Part shown: piece by piece, positions 8,292 to 15,421 of the stretch
How positions within the stretch are numbered: the first letter of the stretch is position 1
Layout of the letters: every line of letters begins with the position of its first letter
Source of the DNA: DATATB01 sp036268995
GTDB lineage: Bacteria > Planctomycetota > Planctomycetia > Pirellulales > PNKZ01
Assembly (NCBI GenBank): GCA_036268995.1
Contig: DATATB010000098.1
Span: forward strand, 1-64,000
Direction: 5' to 3'
Length of the DNA stretch: 64,000 nt
Position numbers and translations under genes: made by a program
Notes under the pieces: generated by a model
Seen by the model: the letters and a program-made list of their open reading frames with translations, nothing else
What the model was told of the DNA's origin: nothing
Databases searched by the model: none

Positions 8292-9794
8292 ATGAGCGAC
8301 GAATCCACCGAGCCGCACGCCGGCTCGTTTCCGCCCAGCCCGGTTCCATCCACAACTCCTGCCGAGCACGCTCCAACCGGCGAGTCCGCTGCGCCGCCGG
8401 CCGCCGGCCAACAGCCGGCTGGCCAGCCGTCGGGCGGGCCTTCGCGGCGCATGCGGATCGGCTCGCAGCGGCCCGATGCGCCTAAGCCCAAGTCGCGACC
8501 ACAGTCCGGCGATGGCGGACAGGCCGTCGGCGGGCAAGCGCGGCCCCAAAAAACTTCGCCGGTGCCCAATATCCGCGAAGGCTTGCCACCGGAATGGGAG
8601 GAGGAAGTCGAGGCCGCGTTCGAAAGCATGTCGCTGGAAGACGCACTGGAGCCCAGTTCCGCCACGGCGCCGTCGAAGACGATCGAGCCCGAGAGCAAGC
8701 AACAGGCCCGCGTGATTTCGGTTCACAACGACGACGTGTTCCTCGAACTGGGACCGCGCGAGCAGGGCGTGCTGTCGCTGCGTCAGTTTCACACGCCGCC
8801 CGAGCCGGGACAGAAGGTCAGCGTGATTGTCGGCCGCTTCGACCCGGAAGACGGCTTGTATCAGCTCAGTATGCCGGGCGGGCCGGTCGAAGTTGGCGAT
8901 TGGTCGCAGGTGAGCGAAGGTTCGATCGTCGAGGCGCGCATCACGGGCCACAACAAGGGCGGCCTGGAGTGCGACGTGAGCCAGCTGCGCGGTTTCATCC
9001 CGGCCAGCCAGGTGGCGGCGTATCGCGTGGAGGACATGGCCCAGTTCGTCGGCGAAAAGATGCTGTGCGTCGTCACCGAGGCCAATCCTGAAAAACGCAA
9101 CCTGGTGCTCAGCCGCCGCGCGCTGATCGAACGCGAAAAGGCCGAAGCCAAGACGCAGGTCATGGCCCAACTGGCCGAAGGCCAAGTCCACGAAGGCACG
9201 GTGCGCAGCCTGCAAGATTTCGGCGCCTTCGTCGACTTGGGCGGCGTCGACGGCCTGCTGCACATCAGCCAATTGAGCTGGAAACGCGTCAAGCATCCCA
9301 GCGAAGTGCTGGCCGTCGGGCAGAAGGTGAAAGTGCTGATCCGCAAGATCGATCCCGAAAGCGGTAAGATCAGCCTGGCCTTCCGCGATCTGACCGAAAA
9401 CCCCTGGCAGCACGCGGCCATCCGCTATCCGGTCACCAGCCGCGTGCGCGGCACCGTGACGCGGATCATGGATTTCGGCGCGTTTGTGGAACTCGAGGCC
9501 GGCATCGAAGGGCTCGTACACATTTCCGAAATCGCCCACAACCGCGTGTTCCGCATCCGCGACTTCCTCAAGGAGGGGGACGAGATCGAGGTCAAGGTTC
9601 TGGCCGTCGATCCCGAACAGCAGCGGATGAGCCTGTCGGTCAAGGCCATTCAAGCCAGGCCCGAGCCCATCAAAAAAGAGCCGGAAATTCCCGAAGAAGA
9701 GCCGGCCCCGCTGCCCGAGTCTCGGCGCCGCACGCCGCTCAAAGGCGGCGTCGAGCGGCCCAGCGGCGGCGCGGATTTTGGCCTTAAGTGGTGA
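8292..9794 (+). CDS. S1-domain RNA-binding protein (ribosomal protein S1-like)
   Basis: 500 residues. A disordered Pro/Ala/Gly-rich head (1-95) is followed by four S1 OB-folds at about 134-195, 207-276, 295-366 and 380-452, then a charged tail. The last two repeats are canonical (GTVRSLQDFGAFVDLGG...GLLHISQLSW; GTVTRIMDFGAFVELEAG...GLVHISEI). The first two are divergent, as in the ribosome-binding repeats of S1. Ribosomal S1 of Proteobacteria has six repeats, so this four-repeat form may be the planctomycete S1 or a Tex/YhgF-like accessory RNA binder. The gene is alone, with a ~210-base leader. Confidence 0.88.
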   Translation: MSDESTEPHAGSFPPSPVPSTTPAEHAPTGESAAPPAAGQQPAGQPSGGPSRRMRIGSQRPDAPKPKSRPQSGDGGQAVGGQARPQKTSPVPNIREGLPPEWEEEVEAAFESMSLEDALEPSSATAPSKTIEPESKQQARVISVHNDDVFLELGPREQGVLSLRQFHTPPEPGQKVSVIVGRFDPEDGLYQLSMPGGPVEVGDWSQVSEGSIVEARITGHNKGGLECDVSQLRGFIPASQVAAYRVEDMAQFVGEKMLCVVTEANPEKRNLVLSRRALIEREKAEAKTQVMAQLAEGQVHEGTVRSLQDFGAFVDLGGVDGLLHISQLSWKRVKHPSEVLAVGQKVKVLIRKIDPESGKISLAFRDLTENPWQHAAIRYPVTSRVRGTVTRIMDFGAFVELEAGIEGLVHISEIAHNRVFRIRDFLKEGDEIEVKVLAVDPEQQRMSLSVKAIQARPEPIKKEPEIPEEEPAPLPESRRRTPLKGGVERPSGGADFGLKW

Positions 9795-9901
9795 GCGCGC
9801 TGCCGGGCGGAATTTTGCGCGGTGCGGACCGAGGGCCTGATTACAATCGAGAGATTCGGCTGTAATCGGCCGCTTTCGAGTGTGATGCCTGGTCCGCGGC
9901 G

Positions 9902-10849
9902 ATGCAGAGATTTGCTGGAATTACGCTCTTAACGTTGGCACTGGCATGTGCGCCGCTTGATGTCCGCGCGGCCCCGCCCGTCCGTGCTGCCGGTGCGGTT
10001 GCGCATGACCAGCCACTGCCGATTCCGCCCGGGCCTTTAGACGCGGTCGCCGCGGCGCTCGAGCGGCCGCCAGGCACGCCAGCATTTCCCTACGGCGTTC
10101 AATCGCACGGCACCCAGGCGGTGTACGACGTGCTGCGCGTCTGCCCCGCCGAGCAGCTTGATGCTTTGGAGCGGGCCATTCATCGGCAGCCGACGTGGCT
10201 GCGGCAATTGACCGCCGAAGTCGATGCCGGCGGTTTCGATCCGCATGCGCCGCCGGCGCAAGTCGCAGGCGCGCGGCTGCTGTGGCAATTGGTCCCTTAT
10301 CAATATCCGCCGCTGGAAAGTATTTCCCGCGGGCGGCAGGCCGACACTACGTCCACGGCCTTCTATGATCCCATTTCGGGCGTCGTCAGCTTGTCGGAAC
10401 AGATCGCCCGCTGGCCGCGCGCCGTTTCGCTGTTGCACGAAGCCATGCACGCCCAGCAGTCCGCGCCGGGAACGGTAACCTGGGCCATGTTGATCGCCGA
10501 GCCCCGCACGCCGCGCACCTGGCTCTACTCGGCGATGCGCGACAACCCGCGGGCAATGGACGCGGCCGTCGAGTTAGGCCCCTCGCTCGCGAGCGGCCTG
10601 GCCATCGTCGAACTGTATCATCGCTGCCTGCCAAAAACGCCGGAACTTAGCACACGACTGGTGGCCCCCAGCGGCCGCTCGTGCAGTGTCGAGTGGATGC
10701 TGCGGCAGGCCCACCTGCACGGCATGTTTGGCGACACGCCGCTGGCCCGCTCACTGGGCGCGATGCCATCGAGCGTGGCCGGGATCAACGAACTCTTGGG
10801 CGAGTCTACGGCCGGCCGGCAGTTCGTGAAGTCGCTCGTCGGCGATTGA
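9902..10849 (+). CDS. Secreted protein with an HExxH motif (putative zincin)
   Basis: 315 residues. An N-terminal signal peptide (MQRFAGITLLTLALACAPL, cleavage near AAPPV) points to export. The sequence LLHEAMHAQQ contains H179-E180-x-x-H183, the zinc-binding core of metallopeptidases, preceded by a hydrophobic helix as in true zincins. A third ligand is not certain; downstream acidic candidates are E500-type positions in LIAEPRT and AVELGPS. I do not recognise the whole-protein family, so the peptidase call rests on the motif alone. It lies 107 bases after the S1 gene and is convergent with lepA. Confidence 0.65.
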   Translation: MQRFAGITLLTLALACAPLDVRAAPPVRAAGAVAHDQPLPIPPGPLDAVAAALERPPGTPAFPYGVQSHGTQAVYDVLRVCPAEQLDALERAIHRQPTWLRQLTAEVDAGGFDPHAPPAQVAGARLLWQLVPYQYPPLESISRGRQADTTSTAFYDPISGVVSLSEQIARWPRAVSLLHEAMHAQQSAPGTVTWAMLIAEPRTPRTWLYSAMRDNPRAMDAAVELGPSLASGLAIVELYHRCLPKTPELSTRLVAPSGRSCSVEWMLRQAHLHGMFGDTPLARSLGAMPSSVAGINELLGESTAGRQFVKSLVGD

Positions 10850-10916
10850 CTATGCGCGGCCGCGTTTGGCGAACCGGTCGCTGGCTCGCCGAGCTTGCAC
10901 AAAACCGTGCGATTGC

Positions 10917-12722
10917 TCAGTCCCGGTCGCTGCCGGTTTCCAGGACGGCGAGAAAGGCCTTTTGGGGGATGTCGACGCTGCCGATCGACTTCATCCGCTT
11001 CTTGCCTTCGCGCTGCTTGGCCCACAGCTTGCGCTTGCGGGTGATATCGCCGCCGTAGCACTTGGCCGTCACGTTCTTGCGCATGGCCGAAATCGTTTCG
11101 CGGGCAATGATCCGGCTGCCGACGGCGGCCTGGATCGCGATCTCGAACATGTGCCGATCGATCTCGGTCCGCAGCTTCTTGACGATCGCCCGGCCGCGGC
11201 GATCGGCGTCGCGGCGGTCGCAGATGATGCTCAAGGCGTCCACGCGATTGCCGCCCACCAGGATGTCCATCCGCACCAGCTCGGCCGGGAAATAGCCGAT
11301 CAGGTCGTAGTCCATCGTGCCGTAGCCGTGCGTCACGCTCTTGAGCTTGTCGTGCATGTCGTAAATCACTTCGGCCAGCGGCAGGTCGTAGACCAGCATG
11401 GCCCGCGTCGCCGACAAATACTCGGTGCGCACATACACCCCGCGGCGATCGGTGGACAATTGCATGACCGGCCCGATATGCTCGCTGGGCAGCACGAAAT
11501 TCACGCGCACGATCGGCTGGCGGAACTCCTCGATCTGGCCCGGGTCGGGCACCTTCTGCGGATTGTAGATCCGTACGGTTTCGCCCGTGCGCGTCAGGAC
11601 TTCGTACGTCACGTTGGGGGCCGTTTGCACCAGGTCGACGTCGGCTTCCTGCTCCAGCCGCTGCTGCACAATCTCCATGTGCAGCAGGCCCAGGAAACCG
11701 CAGCGGAAGCCGAAGCCCAGGGCGTCGCTGGTTTCTGGTTCGAACTCGAAGCTCGGATCGTTGATGCTGAGCTTGGTGAGCGCGTCGCGCAGCTCTTCGA
11801 AATCTTCGCCGTCGGAAGGATACAATCCGCAAAACACCATCCGCTTTGGTTCTTGGTAGCCGGGCAGCGCTTCGGCCGGGTCGTCGCCCGGCACGCTCAC
11901 CGTGTCGCCGATGTGGACCTGGCTCAGGCTCTTGATGTTGCAGATCAGATAGCCGACCTGGCCGGCTTGCAACTTGTCGCACGCCCGCCGTTGCGGCGCG
12001 AATTGCCCCAGCTCGATCACCTCGTAATTTGTGCCGGATCGGAGGAAGCGAATCTTCTGCCCTTTGCGGACCGTGCCGTTCATCAGCCGCACGTAGGTGA
12101 TCGCGCCGCGGAACTCGTCGTAGTGCGAATCAAACACCATCGCTTGCAGCGGAGCATCCGGATCGCCCGAGGGGGGCGGCACGCGGTCGACGATCGCCTC
12201 GAGCAGCGCCTCGACTCCCACGCCCGTCTTGCCACTGCACGGCAGCACGTCGGCCGGGTCGATCGCCAGGCTGGCCTCCATCTCCTCCATCACCTGCTCG
12301 GGCCGGGCGTGTACGAGATCCACTTTGTTCAGCACCGGCACGATCATCAGGTCGCTTTCCATCGCCGCAAAGGCGTTGGCCACGGTCTGCGCCTCGACGC
12401 CCTGAAACGCATCGACCAGCAGCAAGGCCCCCTCGCAGCACGCCAGGCTGCGCGACACCTCGTAATGAAAGTCGACGTGGCCGGGCGTGTCGACCAGGTT
12501 CAACTCGTAGGTTTGGCCGCCGCGCTCGTAGCGCATGCAGACGGCCCGGGCCTTGATCGTGATCCCTCGCTCGCGCTCCAGTTCCATGTCATCCAACAAC
12601 TGGTCGCGCAGATCGCGGCGCGCGACGGTGCCGGTCTTTTCGATCAGCCGGTCGGCCAGCGTGCTCTTGCCGTGGTCGATGTGCGCAATAATGCAAAAGT
12701 TGCGGATATGCTGACAATCCAT
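10917..12722 (-). CDS. lepA: Elongation factor 4 (LepA), back-translocating GTPase
   Basis: 601 residues, full length for LepA/EF4. G1 is AHIDHGKS (13-20), the switch and G3 region reads NLVDTPGHVDFHYEVSR, and G4 is NKVD. The EF-G-like domains II, III and V follow and the LepA-specific C-terminal domain ends in KRKLWAKQREGKKRMK. EF4 binds ribosomes stalled or mis-translocated and affects initiation and translocation. The start MDCQHIRNF is the family's normal beginning. The gene is 81 bases downstream of the ROK kinase gene on the same strand and convergent with the secreted zincin-like gene. Confidence 0.98.
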   Translation of the reverse strand: MDCQHIRNFCIIAHIDHGKSTLADRLIEKTGTVARRDLRDQLLDDMELERERGITIKARAVCMRYERGGQTYELNLVDTPGHVDFHYEVSRSLACCEGALLLVDAFQGVEAQTVANAFAAMESDLMIVPVLNKVDLVHARPEQVMEEMEASLAIDPADVLPCSGKTGVGVEALLEAIVDRVPPPSGDPDAPLQAMVFDSHYDEFRGAITYVRLMNGTVRKGQKIRFLRSGTNYEVIELGQFAPQRRACDKLQAGQVGYLICNIKSLSQVHIGDTVSVPGDDPAEALPGYQEPKRMVFCGLYPSDGEDFEELRDALTKLSINDPSFEFEPETSDALGFGFRCGFLGLLHMEIVQQRLEQEADVDLVQTAPNVTYEVLTRTGETVRIYNPQKVPDPGQIEEFRQPIVRVNFVLPSEHIGPVMQLSTDRRGVYVRTEYLSATRAMLVYDLPLAEVIYDMHDKLKSVTHGYGTMDYDLIGYFPAELVRMDILVGGNRVDALSIICDRRDADRRGRAIVKKLRTEIDRHMFEIAIQAAVGSRIIARETISAMRKNVTAKCYGGDITRKRKLWAKQREGKKRMKSIGSVDIPQKAFLAVLETGSDRD

Positions 12723-12803
12723 CGAGAACGCTCTGCTCCGAAAAATCGAACTCGAAACACTAAACTCGGCGACCGGCGGCCGCGGCTTTATGGTGGATCA
12801 CCC

Positions 12804-13880
12804 CTACGCCTTGCCGGCGGCCAGGTCGTGGCCCATGACCGAGCTGCCGGCCGCATTGCGATGGGCCACGCGGCCCAACCCAGCGGCACCGATATAGCCG
12901 GCGTCGCTACCCAGCGACGCATAATCAATCTTTGTCATCTCGGCCGGCACCGGAAAGGCCCTGCGCCGGACTTCGTCGCAAACAGCCTGCAAAAAACGCC
13001 GGCCGATCGAGGTCTTGTGGCCGCCAAAGGTCATGGCGCCGCCGATAATCACGCCGTCGGGGTCGATAGTGTGCATCAGGCTCACGATGCCGATAGCCAG
13101 GTACCGGCCCGTGTCGAGGATGATCGCCGTGGACAGCTCGTCGCCGGCCTCGGCTTCGTGGCTCACCAGCAGCGGCGACAGGGTTTCGCCGGCCGCAATC
13201 CGCTCGCTGAGCGAACTCGGCTGGCCGGCATCGAGCGCTTCCTGGGCCCGCTTGGTCACGGCCACGGCTCCGGTGTAGGCCTCGAGATGCCCGGTGCGAC
13301 CGCATTGGCACACCCGGGCGTCTTCCCCGCAATGGATGATCATGTGCCCGCATTCAGCCCCGTGGCAATGCCGGCCGTCGATCGACAGGCCGTCGACGAT
13401 GATGCCGCAGCCGATACCGGTGCCCAGCGTGAGCATGACCATGCTGTTGAACTCGCGGCCGCTGCCGACCCAAAACTCGCCATAGGTCGCGGCTCCGGCA
13501 TCATTTACAAAAACCACCGGCCGGCCGCAGTGCTCGGCCACGCGGTCGCGCAGCGGAAAATCGATCCAGCCCGGCAAGTTGGGCGGGTCCAGCAGCTTGC
13601 CGGCCGGTATATCCATCGTCCCGGGCGCCCCCAAGCCGACTCGGGCGATATCCTCCGGCTTGAGCCCGGCCCGCTCGACGACCGTCAGCACCGACTCGGC
13701 AATTCGCCGGGCGCCGTCCTCCGCTCCGCGACGGGCAAGGGTAGGCTGGGTAAACCAGCTCAGCGGACGGCCCAGGTCATCGACCACGCCCGCCTTGATA
13801 TTTGTGCCGCCCACGTCGACGCCACAGAAAAACGGCTGTTTGGCCTCGGCCTGCGAGATAAAACCGCGACTATGAGGCAT
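12804..13880 (-). CDS. ROK-family sugar kinase (glucokinase-like)
   Basis: 358 residues. The phosphate-binding motif DVGGTNIKAG spans 22-31, a second phosphate loop reads LTLGTGIGCG near 151-159, and the substrate/zinc region runs HGAECGHMIIH (173-183) and CQCGRTGHLEA (191-201). ROK kinases phosphorylate glucose, N-acetylmannosamine or other hexoses. The usual CxCGxxGCxE zinc motif has His198 where the third Cys normally stands; His could still bind zinc. The start at 13880 is where homology begins; a much longer open frame upstream has no similarity and crosses a repeat. The DNA-binding N-terminus of ROK repressors is absent, so this is a kinase. Confidence 0.9.
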   Translation of the reverse strand: MPHSRGFISQAEAKQPFFCGVDVGGTNIKAGVVDDLGRPLSWFTQPTLARRGAEDGARRIAESVLTVVERAGLKPEDIARVGLGAPGTMDIPAGKLLDPPNLPGWIDFPLRDRVAEHCGRPVVFVNDAGAATYGEFWVGSGREFNSMVMLTLGTGIGCGIIVDGLSIDGRHCHGAECGHMIIHCGEDARVCQCGRTGHLEAYTGAVAVTKRAQEALDAGQPSSLSERIAAGETLSPLLVSHEAEAGDELSTAIILDTGRYLAIGIVSLMHTIDPDGVIIGGAMTFGGHKTSIGRRFLQAVCDEVRRRAFPVPAEMTKIDYASLGSDAGYIGAAGLGRVAHRNAAGSSVMGHDLAAGKA

Positions 13881-14236
13881 ACTTACGGCCGGGGGCGGCA
13901 GAGGGTTCGGGCAAGACAGGGCCGCACACGTTCGCCGGCTCGCGGCGGGCTCGCGGCACGGCCCCGTGCGCCCGTTTGAGCACCAGGCCGTGGGTCTGTG
14001 GTGGACGAAGTATAAAGGCTTTGCGCGCCGGCGGCAATCGCGCCCCAGGCCGCCGGCGGCCGGCCGCAAGTGGTTCTGAACCTTGGAAATAGGGCTCGGC
14101 CGGCACCCCGGACTGGGCGAGCGGTCTCGCAGTGTCGCATCCCGGGAGGGCGAGGCTCCTGCCGAGCCGGATTCGACGCGGCTGGCAAGACCAGGCTCAG
14201 CAGGAGCATCGCCCTCCCTACGCCAAGCCGCTGCTG
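13881..14236. other. Intergenic stretch carrying a long inverted repeat
   Basis: 356 bases between the CinA/NadD-like fusion and the ROK kinase gene on the same strand. Apart from the inverted repeat at 14144-14219 I see no gene. The distance suggests the ROK-lepA pair has its own promoter here. Confidence 0.55.
14144..14219. repeat. Inverted repeat of the GGGAGGGCGAGGCTCCTGCC type
   Basis: The left arm GGGAGGGCGAGGCTCCTGCC pairs with the right arm ending GGAGCATCGCCCTCCC, around a centre of about 30 bases. Read through, it encodes the spurious peptide pair REGEAPAEP / GSAGASPS that turns up in many planctomycete hypothetical ORFs, so it is very probably a dispersed element. It lies between two co-oriented genes. 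Confidence 0.75.
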
Positions 14237-15421
14237 TCAGTCGGCCTCCGGCTGGAGGGCAGCCCGCAGCAGCGTCGACGAAATGTCCTGCCGGAATTCG
14301 CCCTCGGGAATTTCGGTGCTGATGGCGGCCAGCGCCGGCGGCAGTTCGATGCCGGCCAAGGAACAAAAGCCCCCGCCGGTGTGGCGGCCAAAGACCAGGA
14401 ACCGGCAGCCGCGGCCGGCAATCTCGGCCACGGCCGCGTCGCGCTTGGCCGTTTCGCCACCGTAGTAGCACGGTTGGGCAATCCGCTCCAGCGTGTCGAC
14501 CCCCACGACAAAGGTCGCACCGGGAAAGATGCGGGACTTTTTCACGAACGTGTCGGCATTGGTAAACCACAGCCGATGGCCCGCGAATTGCCCGGCCCGA
14601 TCCTGCATTTCCAGAAAATCGAGCGGCGGCTTGTCGACGTTCGTAATCGACAGCTCAATCTCGACCGGTACGCCCAGCCGCGTGGCCGCGAACTCGGCCA
14701 TCCGCCGGTGGCCATCGTGCAGCGGGTTGAACGCGCCGGGAAAAATTGCCCGGCCAGTGCTGCTGCCAGGCTCGAGCACATGGCCCTCGGCATCGGCCGC
14801 ATCGATCTCGCCGGCCAGCAACCGCCGCCAGCCGAGCGGCGCATCGCAGCGGCGCCCATCGAGCCGCTCGCCCTTTATCAGCTCCAACGTGATTCGAGGC
14901 TGAATCTCGCAGGCCTCGGCGGCCGCATTGAGCAGCACGCCGCTGGCCAACGCTTCTTCTTCCTGGCGGCTGCGGCGACCCTTGGCCAGCACCAGCGACC
15001 ATTCGCACGTGCTCGCAGCGCTCTGCAACGCGACGAATAGCCGATGATCGCCCCGCTTCGGCCGGTCGGTGGCCAAACTGGCCGTACACGCCAGCCCAAC
15101 CGGCGCGGCCTCCTGTCCAGTCAGATACTCCCGCGCCCGATGGTACGCGACCATCGCCATTGCCCGCGCCGTGCGCGGTGCGCACGACTGCTCCGGCTTC
15201 GCCCCCAGCCATCGTGCGAGCGCTGGCGGCGCATAAGGCACGGCCGCTTCCAGCACGGTCCGCGATGCGCCGGGCATTTCCAGCAGCGCCGCAATCGCCC
15301 CGCTCCCGCCGCCGGTAACCACCATCACCAACGGCCTTGCCGCCCGATGAATCTCGCCCACCACCCCGGCCGTTTCGTTCAATCCGCCGGCATTACCCGT
15401 ACTCTTGCGACGCATGATCAT
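14237..15421 (-). CDS. CinA-like domain fused to NadD-like nucleotidyltransferase
   Basis: 394 residues in two parts. Residues about 30-175 resemble the CinA C-terminal/PncC fold (VVTGGGSGAIAALLEMPGAS, then VPYAPPALARWLGA), the family that deamidates NMN, but the usual SCTGG stretch is altered to VTGGGSG. Residues about 225-390 are a nucleotidylyltransferase with FPGAFNPLHDGH (227-238) and a closing ISSTLLR, the signatures of NMN/NaMN adenylyltransferases. Together they could run NMN to NaMN to deamido-NAD. A similar domain pairing exists in some plant proteins. The start ATG overlaps the helicase stop as ATGA. The codons are much GC-richer than those of the three genes upstream. Confidence 0.78.
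   Translation of the reverse strand: MIMRRKSTGNAGGLNETAGVVGEIHRAARPLVMVVTGGGSGAIAALLEMPGASRTVLEAAVPYAPPALARWLGAKPEQSCAPRTARAMAMVAYHRAREYLTGQEAAPVGLACTASLATDRPKRGDHRLFVALQSAASTCEWSLVLAKGRRSRQEEEALASGVLLNAAAEACEIQPRITLELIKGERLDGRRCDAPLGWRRLLAGEIDAADAEGHVLEPGSSTGRAIFPGAFNPLHDGHRRMAEFAATRLGVPVEIELSITNVDKPPLDFLEMQDRAGQFAGHRLWFTNADTFVKKSRIFPGATFVVGVDTLERIAQPCYYGGETAKRDAAVAEIAGRGCRFLVFGRHTGGGFCSLAGIELPPALAAISTEIPEGEFRQDISSTLLRAALQPEAD

Noticed and set aside
8274..9653. A 459-codon minus-strand frame opposite the S1 gene
   Set aside because: The plus strand carries four S1 domains; the antisense frame is biased in composition and has no motif.
10866..13979. A 1037-codon open frame on the plus strand
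   Set aside because: It is fully antisense to lepA and the ROK kinase gene, both with all their family motifs. Its composition (His/Gln/Ala/Arg-rich, no motif) is that of a GC-rich shadow.
13881..14570. A long N-terminal extension of the ROK kinase
   Set aside because: The extension crosses a dispersed inverted repeat and overlaps the fusion gene; ROK similarity begins at 13880.
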